DNA of 64,000 nucleotides from Paenibacillus mucilaginosus 3016 (GTDB lineage Bacteria > Bacillota > Bacilli > Paenibacillales > NBRC-103111): contig NC_016935.1 of the NCBI RefSeq assembly GCF_000250655.1, forward strand, positions 5,102,001-5,166,000, read 5' to 3'. The notes under the pieces are model-generated. The model had not been told where the DNA came from, did not search any database, and saw only the letters and a program-made list of their open reading frames with translations. How positions within the stretch are numbered: the first letter of the stretch is position 1; every line of letters begins with the position of its first letter. The translations under genes were made by a program, and so were the position numbers. Positions 50,854-59,029 of this stretch are shown here, one piece after another.

Positions 50854-51750
50854 ATGCCCAATCATCCGGAATCTCCCGCCTCTGCGGCGGACAACAACCC
50901 CCTCAGCCGCCTGACGGCGGATTGCGAAAATTGCTTTGGCTTATGCTGCGTTGCCCTGCCTTTCGCCGCTTCATCCGACTTTGCCGTGGACAAGGCCGCC
51001 GGACAGCCCTGTACCAACCTGCAGGCCGATTTCCGCTGCGGCGTCCATCAGAAGCTCCGGGGCATCGGCTTCCGCGGCTGTACCGTGTATGACTGCTTCG
51101 GTGCGGGACAGAAGGTATCGCAGGCCACCTTCGGCGGGCGTGACTGGCGGCAGGCCCCCGAGACGGCGGGGCTGATGTTCGAAGTGTTCCCCGTCATGCG
51201 CCAGCTTCACGAACTCCTGTGGTACCTCGCCGAAGGGATGACGCTGGAGCCGGCCCGTTCGATCCGGAGCAGCCTCAGCTCCGCTTACGACGAGACGGAG
51301 CACCTGACCCTCCTGGATCCCGAATCGCTTCAGAATGTCCCAGTGTCCGCCCACCGGGCGCAGGTGAATGAGCTGCTCCTGCAGACCAGCGAGCTTGTAC
51401 GCGAAGATGCCCGCCGGCGGCAGAAGGGCGCGGTCCGCAGCGGAAGGCGGAAGCTGAATCCGGGCCGTGGAGCCGATCTCATCGGGGCGAGGCTCCAGGG
51501 AGCCGATCTAAGCTGTGCCAATCTCAGAGGCGCCTACCTGATCGCAGCCGATCTCAGGGAAGCCGACTTGAGGTGGGCCGATCTCATCGGAGCGGACCTC
51601 CGGGATGCGGATCTCCGGGGGGCGGACCTCACCGGCAGCCTCTTCCTTACCCAGTTCCAGGTCAATGCGGCCAAGGGGGATGCCCGCACGAAGCTCCCTC
51701 CCCGCTTGATGCGCCCTGCCCACTGGCCGGGCTCGGGCCGCCAGGCTTAA
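50854..51750 (+). CDS. Pentapeptide-repeat protein with Cys-rich N-terminal domain
   Basis: A 298-residue protein in two parts. Residues 20-85 carry a cysteine cluster, C-E-N-C-F-G-L-C-C, then C-T-N-L, F-R-C-G-V-H and G-C-T-V-Y-D-C-F-G-A-G, which looks like a metal- or iron-sulphur-binding site. A helical linker follows (about 90-195). Residues 205-265 are about ten pentapeptide repeats of the A-D/N-L-x-x type, forming a right-handed beta-helix. Similar two-part proteins are known in Streptomyces and Paenibacillus but are uncharacterised. The ribosome site is AAGGGAG eleven bases upstream. A strong bidirectional terminator follows. Confidence 0.85.
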   Translation: MPNHPESPASAADNNPLSRLTADCENCFGLCCVALPFAASSDFAVDKAAGQPCTNLQADFRCGVHQKLRGIGFRGCTVYDCFGAGQKVSQATFGGRDWRQAPETAGLMFEVFPVMRQLHELLWYLAEGMTLEPARSIRSSLSSAYDETEHLTLLDPESLQNVPVSAHRAQVNELLLQTSELVREDARRRQKGAVRSGRRKLNPGRGADLIGARLQGADLSCANLRGAYLIAADLREADLRWADLIGADLRDADLRGADLTGSLFLTQFQVNAAKGDARTKLPPRLMRPAHWPGSGRQA

Positions 51751-51790
51751 GCAGAAACGAACACAGCGAGTTCTACTGATAATTCGACGC

Positions 51791-51820
51791 AAAAGCCGGC
51801 CCCTTCCAGGGCCGGCTTTT
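51791..51820. terminator. Bidirectional terminator between pentapeptide and DUF1330 genes
   Basis: AAAAGCCGGCCC pairs perfectly with GGGCCGGCTTTT around a 6-base loop. Confidence 0.9.
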
Positions 51821-51866
51821 GGCTGTCACTCCCCTATATCCATACCCCTGCAATTCGGAAGGAGAT

Positions 51867-51907
51867 TCCTATCCAATCCTAATCCTATCCAATCCTAATC
51901 CTATCCA
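51867..51907. repeat. 16-bp tandem repeat
   Basis: Two and a half copies of TCCTATCCAATCCTAA between the terminator and the DUF1330 stop codon. Noncoding, no other function apparent. Confidence 0.9.
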
Positions 51908-51923
51908 TTTTACCCCTCACCGG

Positions 51924-52220
51924 TCACTCTCTCCCGGCCACCAGAACCACGCTGGCGCTGGACGCCGACTGTCTGAGCTCGATCAGCGGAGCGTAGGCGT
52001 CCGAGTAGTAGAAACGGCTGGCGGTCTCCATGTCCGGAAATTCATGAATCACAATCATCGAGGGCTGCCATGGCCCTTCCAGTCCCTTCGGGCTCCGTTC
52101 GGCCGACAGGTTCCGGAAGCCGGGCACTTCTTCCTTCAGGAGTGCCTCCACGCGGCTTACATAGTTCTGAAACACCTCTTCGTTAAGCACTTCAATATCC
52201 ACTACGACATATGCACTCAT
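51924..52220 (-). CDS. DUF1330-family protein
   Basis: A 98-residue ferredoxin-like (dimeric alpha-beta barrel) protein: Y-V-V-V-D-I-E-V, a mid-protein W-Q-P-S-M-I-V-I-H-E-F-P-D and the S-D-A-Y-A-P-L-I-E-L-R-Q segment fit DUF1330. Start 52220 has AGAGGAGA upstream. Role unknown. Confidence 0.85.
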   Translation of the reverse strand: MSAYVVVDIEVLNEEVFQNYVSRVEALLKEEVPGFRNLSAERSPKGLEGPWQPSMIVIHEFPDMETASRFYYSDAYAPLIELRQSASSASVVLVAGRE

Positions 52221-52446
52221 TCTGATTCTCCTCTTCGGATTAGTGGATGGTGATCGGCCATCCGGTTCCGCCGGCGGGTTCTGTTCCATCATATCCCGGG
52301 AGAGACCCCCTGTAAATTACGCACAATTTTGAACCGTAGTATCATTTTTTAAACCGGGCGGCCCGCTTGCGGATTGAAAAAGGACCCGTCGATCCGTTCC
52401 GCAGCAACTTCTGCAGACCGGTTCTCAGGATCCTGTACAAAAGGAT

Positions 52447-52812
52447 TCACTTCACGTTCTCCGCCGCCCCGGCCTGCTCGAGATACTCCAGGCCCCAACG
52501 TTTCATCTCCTGAATCAGAGGCTCAAGGCGCCTGCCCATCGGGGTCAGGGAGTACTCCACCTTGGGCGGTACCTGCTGGTGCACTTCGCGGTGCAGAACC
52601 CCTTCCTGCTCCAGCTCTCTAAGCTGAAGCGTGAGCATCTTCTGTGTAACGGACGGAAGGGCCCGCCGCAGCTCCTGGAACCGCTTGGGGCCTTCCAGCA
52701 GCTCATACAGGATGATCCCTTTCCATTTGCCCCCGATGATACTCAGAGTAATCTCGACCGGACAGCCTTCCAGCGGCCTGCAGACCTGGCCTTCCTTCAA
52801 CCGGTGTCTCAT
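52447..52812 (-). CDS. HxlR-family transcriptional regulator 1
   Basis: A 121-residue winged-helix regulator with C18-type N-terminal cysteine (G-C-P-V-E-I-T), I-I-G-G-K-W-K-G-I-I-L, R-F-x-E-L-R-R-A-L-P-S-V-T-Q-K-M-L-T and P-P-K-V-E-Y-S-L-T-P-M-G. Members often sense electrophiles through that cysteine. Start 52812 has GGAGGGGG. It is divergent from the SDR gene across 149 bases containing a palindrome, so it likely regulates that gene. Confidence 0.9.
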   Translation of the reverse strand: MRHRLKEGQVCRPLEGCPVEITLSIIGGKWKGIILYELLEGPKRFQELRRALPSVTQKMLTLQLRELEQEGVLHREVHQQVPPKVEYSLTPMGRRLEPLIQEMKRWGLEYLEQAGAAENVK

Positions 52813-52885
52813 TCGGACACCCCCTCCTCCCCATTGTCTTCCTTTTATTTCACCTTCATTACCTTCAGGTTCCTATGTGACTTCA

Positions 52886-52897
52886 AAGTGCGTACTT
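52886..52897. promoter_or_regulatory. Candidate HxlR operator
   Basis: AAGTGCGTACTT is a near-perfect palindrome between the divergent HxlR and SDR genes, just upstream of a likely -10 (CATACT, 52919-52924) for the SDR gene. Confidence 0.45.
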
Positions 52898-52961
52898 CTC
52901 TATTTTTCTCCTGTGATCCATACTGTGGAAGAAAACAACAAACAAAGGAGTGGACCTGACC

Positions 52962-54032
52962 ATGAAGCTCAAGGAAGGATCTGTACGCAAGACCGCTCTG
53001 GTCGTAGGAGCAAACGGCGTCATCGGACGGAACCTGATCGAATACCTGAAGGAACTGCCCGACTGGGACATCATCGGCTTGTCGAGACGCGGCGGAGAGG
53101 CGCAAGGCCGGGTCCGCTACATCCCCGTCGACCTGCTCGACGCAGGGGATACCCGGGAGAAGCTGGGCGGACTGACCGACGTAACGCATATCTTCTATGC
53201 CGCTTATCAGGATCGTCCCACGTGGGCGGAGCTCGTGGCGCCCAATCTGGCGATGCTCGTCCATGTCGTTGACGCCGTCGAGCCGGCCGCCCCCCATCTT
53301 CAGCATGTCAGCTTGATGCAGGGATACAAGGTGTATGGCGCGCACCTGGGGCCCTTCAAAACACCTGCCCGCGAAACCGACGCCTATCACATGCCGCCGG
53401 AGTTCAATGTCGACCAGCAGCAGTTCCTCGAGCAGCGGCAGCGGGGCAAGAACTGGTCCTGGTCGGCCATACGGCCCTCGGTCGTCTGCGGCTTTGCTCT
53501 CGGCAATCCCATGAACCTGGCCATGGTGATTGCAGTCTATGCGTCCATGTCAAAGGAGCTCGGCCTGCCGCTCCGGTTTCCCGGCAAGCCGGGCGCTTAC
53601 AACAGCCTGCTCGAGATGACGGATGCCGGGCTGCTGGCCCGGGCGACCGTCTGGGCGGCAACCGACGAACGGTGCGCCAACCAGGCGTTCAATATCAACA
53701 ATGGCGACCTCTTCCGTTGGAATGAGCTGTGGCCCAAGATTGCAGCGAACTTCGGTCTGGAGACGGCGCCTCCCCTCCAGATGTCACTCGAAACCGTGAT
53801 GGCGGACAAAGAACCGCTGTGGAACAGCATGGTAACCAAGTATGGCCTCATGAACAACAGCTATCAGGAAGTGTCTTCATGGCGCTTCGGCGATTTTTTC
53901 TTCTCCTGGGATTATGACTTTTTCGCTGACGGAACCAAAGCCCGCCGGTTCGGATTCCACGAATACGTCGACACGGAGGCGATGTTCCTCGGCATCTTCG
54001 ATGACCTGCGCCGCCGCAGGGTGATCCCCTGA
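52962..54032 (+). CDS. SDR-family NAD(P)-dependent oxidoreductase, PRISE-like
   Basis: A 356-residue reductase. It has the nucleotide-binding V-V-G-A-N-G-V-I-G-R-N-L, a mid-protein Q-G-Y-K-V-Y-G-A-H (catalytic Lys/Tyr region), and W-S-A-I-R-P-S-V-V-C-G, the pattern of extended SDRs related to plant progesterone 5-beta-reductase and iridoid synthase. It would reduce activated double bonds of enones. Start 52962 lies after AAAGGAG; a GTG at 52950 is less well placed. It is flanked by two HxlR regulators, the first divergent from it. Confidence 0.88.
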   Translation: MKLKEGSVRKTALVVGANGVIGRNLIEYLKELPDWDIIGLSRRGGEAQGRVRYIPVDLLDAGDTREKLGGLTDVTHIFYAAYQDRPTWAELVAPNLAMLVHVVDAVEPAAPHLQHVSLMQGYKVYGAHLGPFKTPARETDAYHMPPEFNVDQQQFLEQRQRGKNWSWSAIRPSVVCGFALGNPMNLAMVIAVYASMSKELGLPLRFPGKPGAYNSLLEMTDAGLLARATVWAATDERCANQAFNINNGDLFRWNELWPKIAANFGLETAPPLQMSLETVMADKEPLWNSMVTKYGLMNNSYQEVSSWRFGDFFFSWDYDFFADGTKARRFGFHEYVDTEAMFLGIFDDLRRRRVIP

Positions 54033-54047
54033 CCGATTGAGCTAAGA

Positions 54048-54081
54048 CAGACCGGCCTCCGCTCCTGGAGACCGGTCTGAT
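54048..54081. terminator. Bidirectional hairpin between SDR and HxlR 2
   Basis: CAGACCGG and CCGGTCTG form the outer stem around an inner CTCC/GGAG stem, between convergent genes. Confidence 0.75.
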
Positions 54082-54456
54082 TCAGTTTGCGCCGGCAGCG
54101 CCGCCTTCATGAATAACCCTGGCGTTCGGACCATACACCCGCTCGATATGCGTATCTCCCCACCGGCACATGAGGTGGAGAATCTCCTTCAGGCTCCAGC
54201 CATAATCGGTCAGCCCGTACTCCACCTTCGGCGGAACCTGATCATGCGTAATCCGGAGAACGACACCGTCCTCCTCCAGCTCCCTGAGCTGCTGCGTCAG
54301 CACCTTCTGGGTCACGGCGGGCATCAGCTTCAGCAGCTCGCCGTTGCGTTTCTTGCCGAAGGTGAGATGGAACAGGATGACGGGCTTCCACTTGCCTCCC
54401 ATCACTTCCAGCGTCGCTTCGACGGCCGTATTGTACGTTTTTACCCCTTCGGTCAC
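54082..54456 (-). CDS. HxlR-family transcriptional regulator 2
   Basis: A 124-residue winged-helix regulator with M-G-G-K-W-K-P-V-I-L-F, L-M-P-A-V-T-Q-K-V-L-T-Q-Q-L-R-E-L-E and P-P-K-V-E-Y-G-L-T-D-Y-G. The usual N-terminal cysteine is replaced (Y-N-T-A-V-E-A), so it may not sense redox. The start is GTG at 54456 with GGGAGGAG upstream. It is convergent with the SDR gene. Confidence 0.9.
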   Translation of the reverse strand: MTEGVKTYNTAVEATLEVMGGKWKPVILFHLTFGKKRNGELLKLMPAVTQKVLTQQLRELEEDGVVLRITHDQVPPKVEYGLTDYGWSLKEILHLMCRWGDTHIERVYGPNARVIHEGGAAGAN

Positions 54457-54538
54457 AGGACTTCTCCTCCCCTCTTCATCCCTACCTTACCGTCTTGAGC
54501 CCGGAGCTGCAAGCCCATGTCATAGATGAAAAAACAAT

Positions 54539-54570
54539 AAAAAAAAAGAGAGTCCGCCTTACGACTCTCT
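54539..54570 (-). terminator. Strong terminator after the serine hydrolase gene
   Basis: On the minus strand AGAGAGTC pairs with GACTCTCT around an 8-base loop, followed by at least eight T residues. Confidence 0.92.
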
Positions 54571-54578
54571 CTTCCACC

Positions 54579-55715
54579 CTAACGGCCAAGCTGCAGCAGC
54601 TCCCGGATCTTCGCCGCAATCCGCACGTCCGCCTTCCCGTCTCCCTGCTCGCCGCCCAGCCGGTTGGTCAAGACCGCCACCGCCAGCCCCGCCGAAGGAT
54701 CGGCGAACCCGATGATGCCTCCCATGCCGGCATGCCCGAAAGCATCGGAGCCGCTCCCCATCGCCGAGGGCTGCTCCGGATCCCCCAGCGCATACCCAAG
54801 CGCCATCGGGTGGCGGCCTCCCATCACCTCGTCATCCTGATGGTGCTGCAGACGGGTCGCTTCTTCCGTCCGCTCCAGGCTGAGCAGGCGCACGCCGTCC
54901 ACGCCTTCCCCGATCAGGGAAGCGTACATGCGGGCCAGCGCCTCCGCTGTCATGACGGCGCCCACCGCCGGGACACCGGCGCGGTGAAACAAGGGTTCGT
55001 TCCACTCGGGATTGTGAACCGGCATCACGCTTACCGGCAGAACCCGCTTCAGCAGCAGCTCCTCCGGCAGGCTGACCAACTGCTGAACATCCCCGCTGAT
55101 CCGGGCGATGCGCGGCTCCGCTTCCGGCGGAGCCCCAAAGTAAAGACGGCCCTCGATCCCGAGAGGCCTGCAGATCTCTTCCTCCACAAGGCGCGTGAAC
55201 GGTGTGCCCGCTGCCCTTGCGGCCGTCTCGCCAAGGATCCAGCCGAACGTCAGTCCGTGGTAACCGGACTTCGTGCCGGGATCCCATAGGGGGGACAGCC
55301 CTTCGATCCCGCGGGTCATCGCCTCCCAATCGCAGAGAGTCTCCATGCCGGCGCCTTCGGGCATCTGCGGGATTCCGGCCGAATGGGTCAGCACCTGCCG
55401 GATCGTGATCTTGTCCTTACCGTGTGCCGCGAACTCCGGCCAATAAGCCGACACCGGATCGTCATAAGCCAGCATTCCGGCCTGAACGAGACGGTGAATC
55501 AGCGTGGCGACGATTCCCTTCGAGGCGGATTGGCCGATGAACAGGGTATCCGGCGCTACCTTGCGGCCGGACAAGCTGTCGGCCGTACCGGAACAGACGC
55601 TGAGCACGAGCCTGCCGTTCAGATAAGCCGCCGCCTGCAGCCCGTATGCTTCACTGGAAGACGTGATTTCATCGAGCAGGGGCTGGAGGGCGGCTTCGAG
55701 GGACTCTCGGTTCAT
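54579..55715 (-). CDS. Serine hydrolase of the class C beta-lactamase / EstB family
   Basis: A 378-residue enzyme with a penicillin-binding fold. The nucleophile motif S-x-x-K is S-A-S-K in G-Q-S-A-S-K-G-I, the second motif reads Y-H-G rather than the usual Y-x-N, and the third is H-A-G in F-G-H-A-G-M-G-G. These fit esterase or peptidase members more than true beta-lactamases. There is no signal peptide, so it is cytoplasmic. Of three clustered ATGs (55736, 55721, 55715) I prefer 55715 for its spacing from AAAGGAAGAG. It is a single gene. Confidence 0.85.
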   Translation of the reverse strand: MNRESLEAALQPLLDEITSSSEAYGLQAAAYLNGRLVLSVCSGTADSLSGRKVAPDTLFIGQSASKGIVATLIHRLVQAGMLAYDDPVSAYWPEFAAHGKDKITIRQVLTHSAGIPQMPEGAGMETLCDWEAMTRGIEGLSPLWDPGTKSGYHGLTFGWILGETAARAAGTPFTRLVEEEICRPLGIEGRLYFGAPPEAEPRIARISGDVQQLVSLPEELLLKRVLPVSVMPVHNPEWNEPLFHRAGVPAVGAVMTAEALARMYASLIGEGVDGVRLLSLERTEEATRLQHHQDDEVMGGRHPMALGYALGDPEQPSAMGSGSDAFGHAGMGGIIGFADPSAGLAVAVLTNRLGGEQGDGKADVRIAAKIRELLQLGR

Positions 55716-55819
55716 CCTCATCTCTTCCTTTCTCATTCATAGGTCCGCCTCATTATAACCCCGGTACGTGCCCAGGTCCTGGTACAAAATAAGTGAAACC
55801 GTTTTGGCCCCTCAAAGAC

Positions 55820-57652
55820 TTACTCCGGCTCCGGGTGGAACCAGATGCGGTCGAAGTCGACCCAGCCGTACGAATTGACCCGGACGCCGCGGACGGATTG
55901 ATGGAAAGCCGTGTTCGTCGACTTGTGTACGAGGAACAGGACCGCATGCGTCTCCCGAATCCTCTGCTCCAGCTTCGCCAGTCTCTCCCTGCGCCCGGCC
56001 TCCTCCGCCTCCCGGAAGATCCCCGCCGCCTCCTGCCTCACGGCCTCGGCAGTCGCCTCATCCCAGAGCGGAGCAAAAAAGTTGCCCTGCAGGTAAAGCT
56101 CCAGCTCCCGCACTTCATCGCCTCCAACCACCACGCCGTACAGCTGGCAGTCGTACTCTGCGAGCGAGGCCGTATCGCCCCATTCGGCCGTGCTTCGGAC
56201 CGTGAGCTCGACCTGCACGCCGAACGATGCTGCACGCTCTGCAATCCACCGGGCATCCGCCTCGTGATAAGGATAGGTCACCAGCTTCAGGGGCTCTCCC
56301 CCGCAGCCGCTCTCCTCAAGGAGCGCCGCAATGTCCGGACCGCTGCGCTTCTGCGTTCCGGCGGCGGTGTCCCCCCTCCCGGACGGCTTCGGCTGGAAGC
56401 CGTGGGCCGGGCAGATCCGGTCACCCCCCAGCTCGGCGATCAGCGCTTCCCGGTCCAGCATATGATGCAGCGCTTCGCGGAATGCGGGATGCCGCTGCGG
56501 CCCCGGCTTCGCCTGGTTGAACACGAGCAGGGAGCAGCAGGTGAACCGGGTCTCGAGGCTGTTCCAGCCGCTGCCTCCGCTGAGCAGCGCCTCACGCGAA
56601 GCGCTGGAGTTCTCCCCGTGCGACGTCATGATGGACGTCCAGTCGGGCTCCTTCAGCCGGCCGGCATCCAGTCCCGCCAGGATGAGCAGCTCCACGCGGT
56701 CCAGGTGCGCCCGGCCCCGGAAGTGGGCCGGGAAGGCTTCGAGTACGCACCGTCCGCCGGTGCGGCTCACCACCCGGAACGGTCCCGTTCCCACAGGCAC
56801 CTGGGCAAAGCCCGCTTCGTCCCGTTCCACCACCTCCCGAGGAACGACCGCCGCAGGGATGGTGCTCAGGAAGCGGGGAAGCAGGTGATTCGGCTCCCTG
56901 AGACGGATCCGGACCGTTTTGCGGTTCAGCGCTTCGAGCTGCGAGATGCCCTGAAACCTCCAGCCTCCCGCAAAGCGCGCGGGATTGTCCCTCAGCCGGC
57001 TCAGCGTATACACCACATCCTCTGCGGTCAGCTCCCGCCCGTGATGGAACAGAATCCCTTTCCGCAGGTGAAACGTCCACTCCGCCGCATCACTGCGGCT
57101 CTCCCAGGAGTGGGCTATTCCGGGCAGGACCCTCCCCTGCTCATCATCATACTCGACTAACGTATGGAACACCTGTCTGGCCAGGTGACAGTCGAACGCG
57201 TAATACACAAGACCCGGATCGAGCGTAGTGATCGACCGGTAGACAGGCAGGCGGAGCGTCTCCTGCACCGTATCCGACACCTGCTGGGTGGAGAAGCCGA
57301 TGCCCTCCGACATCCAGTCCAGGAACCGGTCCTTGACGGCAGGTCCGCCGAAGCGGTTCAGTAGCTCCATGGCTTCCTGGACCTCCCCCTGCTCCATCCG
57401 GCGGCGGACCTCCTGCAGCAGCAGCTCGTCGGCATCCATCCGCAGGGTCAGTGTCGAGGTATGCCCCCGGCCCCGGCCGGGCTGCCATTCGATCCAGCCC
57501 TGCTCGTGCAGGGTGCGGACAATCGCCTTGACATAGCGGGGCGTGCAGTGCCAGATTCCCGCGAGCCTGTCGACCGTGACCGGGAAGGGCGTCTCTGCTT
57601 CCTGTTCGCTGAACATCCGTCTCAGCTCCAAATAGGGGAGCACCGTCTGCAT
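55820..57652 (-). CDS. SgrR-type regulator (helix-turn-helix plus solute-binding family 5 domain)
   Basis: A 610-residue cytoplasmic regulator. Residues 1-110 form an SgrR-like winged helix (D-R-L-A-G-I-W-H-C-T-P-R-Y-V-K-A-I-V-R-T-L). Residues 150-600 form an ABC-type solute-binding family 5 domain (L-D-P-G-L-V-Y-Y-A-F, F-H-L-R-K-G-I-L-F-H-H-G-R-E-L-T-A-E-D-V-V-Y), used to sense a small molecule, with no signal peptide. Start 57652 has GGAGGAAAGGT immediately upstream. It is divergent from an MFS exporter, the same arrangement as sgrR and the sugar exporter setA in E. coli, where SgrR senses sugar-phosphate stress. Confidence 0.9.
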   Translation of the reverse strand: MQTVLPYLELRRMFSEQEAETPFPVTVDRLAGIWHCTPRYVKAIVRTLHEQGWIEWQPGRGRGHTSTLTLRMDADELLLQEVRRRMEQGEVQEAMELLNRFGGPAVKDRFLDWMSEGIGFSTQQVSDTVQETLRLPVYRSITTLDPGLVYYAFDCHLARQVFHTLVEYDDEQGRVLPGIAHSWESRSDAAEWTFHLRKGILFHHGRELTAEDVVYTLSRLRDNPARFAGGWRFQGISQLEALNRKTVRIRLREPNHLLPRFLSTIPAAVVPREVVERDEAGFAQVPVGTGPFRVVSRTGGRCVLEAFPAHFRGRAHLDRVELLILAGLDAGRLKEPDWTSIMTSHGENSSASREALLSGGSGWNSLETRFTCCSLLVFNQAKPGPQRHPAFREALHHMLDREALIAELGGDRICPAHGFQPKPSGRGDTAAGTQKRSGPDIAALLEESGCGGEPLKLVTYPYHEADARWIAERAASFGVQVELTVRSTAEWGDTASLAEYDCQLYGVVVGGDEVRELELYLQGNFFAPLWDEATAEAVRQEAAGIFREAEEAGRRERLAKLEQRIRETHAVLFLVHKSTNTAFHQSVRGVRVNSYGWVDFDRIWFHPEPE

Positions 57653-57666
57653 ACCTTTCCTCCGTT

Positions 57667-57742
57667 CTGAACATAAAAGGTGAACGATTCCCACCAAATC
57701 ATACACTTTTCTGTCCTTTTTGTGCAGGTATACTGAACATAA
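57667..57742. promoter_or_regulatory. Pair of CTGAACATAA direct repeats between SgrR-like and MFS genes
   Basis: Two exact 10-base direct repeats (57667-57676 and 57733-57742) frame the 117-base divergent region. One lies directly before the SgrR-like start and the other overlaps a likely -10 (TATACT, 57729-57734) of the MFS gene. They are good candidates for SgrR-like binding sites. Confidence 0.5.
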
Positions 57743-57769
57743 CGACAAAAAGAAAAGAAGGCTGCCCTC

Positions 57770-59029
57770 ATGAAAACAAGTTCGCAAACCAAAACGCCAC
57801 ACCGATTTCGCATTCCTGCCTTTCACCCTGTAGCCTGGGGCGTGATTCTCGGCACCTTTCTGTCCCGGACCGGCTTCTTCATGTCGATCCCGTTCCTCGG
57901 GATCTATCTCGGCAAGGTAAAAGGCATCGATCCCGCGATGGTCGGCGCGATCCTGGCCATGAGCCTGCTGGTCGGCACGCTGGGCAGCTTCGCGGGCGGA
58001 GCCCTGTCGGACCGCCTGGGAAGGTACCCGGTGATGATCACGGCGATGTCTCTGTGGAGCCTGGTCTTCGTCGGATTCGCTTACGCGGATGCGACCTGGC
58101 TGTTCTTCGTGCTCAGCGCCCTGAACGGGCTCTTCCGCAACGTCTTCGAACCTACGGCCCGCGCCCTGCTCGCCGATGTGACGCCGCCCGAGAGCCGCGC
58201 CGCCGCCTTCAGCGCCCGCTACTTTGCGATCAATATCGGCGGCGCCATCGGCCCGCTGATCGGTCTGAAGCTCGGGATGGGCGGCACCTCGTCGCTGCTC
58301 CCTTTCCTGATCAGCGCCTCGATCTACGCTTTCTATGCCGCGCTGCTCGTCGTCTTCATGATCTCCTTCCGCCACCTGCTCCGGGGCAAAGAGGCGACGG
58401 AAGCGTCCGTGGGCCAGATGGTGCGGATCGTATTCACCGACAAAGTGTTCCTATACCTGCTGCTCGGCAATTTCTTCGTGGCCGGCGCCTACTCCCACCT
58501 GGACACCACGCTGTCGCAGTTCATCGGCCATGACCGCGTAGAAGTGTACTCCAACCTGTTCTCCGTCAATGCGGTATCCGTACTCGTTCTGCAGTATCCC
58601 CTGACGAAGCTCATGAAACGGTATACGTCCCTGACGTCGCTCAAGCTCGGCTGCTTTTTCTTCGGCATCGGGCTCTTCGGATTCGGTCTGTTCGATGACA
58701 TGCTGCTGCTGTCGCTGTCCATGATCCTGTTCACGACGGGCGAAATTCTGTGCTTCGTGATCGGGGATGTGCTCATTGGAGAAATTGCGCCCGAGTCCCT
58801 TCGGGGAGCCTATTATGGCGCAAGCGGCTTCGCTTTTCTGGGACAAAGCCTCTGTGCCTGGATCGGCGGGATGCTCCTCCAGGGTCTCGGCTTTGATCAA
58901 GGCCCCGTCATCTTCGGGATTCTGACGCTGCTGACCTTCGCCGCCTTCCCGTTCTTTCACCGGGGGCAGCTCCTTCGGGAGCATCCGGCTGCATCAGCCA
59001 AATCGCAGGGGCTGACCGAGCCGGTGTGA
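57770..59029 (+). CDS. MFS exporter (DHA1 type) paired with the SgrR-like regulator
   Basis: A 419-residue, 12-helix transporter. Motif A appears as G-G-A-L-S-D-R-L-G-R-Y-P-V and the fifth-helix region as A-I-N-I-G-G-A-I-G-P-L-I-G, typical of proton-coupled exporters. ATG 57770 has AGAAGG upstream. It is divergent from an SgrR-like gene; by analogy with SetA it may export sugars or sugar analogues, but drug efflux is possible. A terminator follows. Confidence 0.9.
   Translation: MKTSSQTKTPHRFRIPAFHPVAWGVILGTFLSRTGFFMSIPFLGIYLGKVKGIDPAMVGAILAMSLLVGTLGSFAGGALSDRLGRYPVMITAMSLWSLVFVGFAYADATWLFFVLSALNGLFRNVFEPTARALLADVTPPESRAAAFSARYFAINIGGAIGPLIGLKLGMGGTSSLLPFLISASIYAFYAALLVVFMISFRHLLRGKEATEASVGQMVRIVFTDKVFLYLLLGNFFVAGAYSHLDTTLSQFIGHDRVEVYSNLFSVNAVSVLVLQYPLTKLMKRYTSLTSLKLGCFFFGIGLFGFGLFDDMLLLSLSMILFTTGEILCFVIGDVLIGEIAPESLRGAYYGASGFAFLGQSLCAWIGGMLLQGLGFDQGPVIFGILTLLTFAAFPFFHRGQLLREHPAASAKSQGLTEPV

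Noticed and set aside
54579-55715. True beta-lactamase
   Set aside because: There is no signal peptide and the Y-x-N motif is altered to Y-H-G, so esterase-like activity is more likely.
57653-58375. N-terminal extension of the SgrR-like protein across the MFS gene
   Set aside because: The extension is antisense to the MFS coding region and low in complexity; a perfect ribosome site marks the start at 57652.
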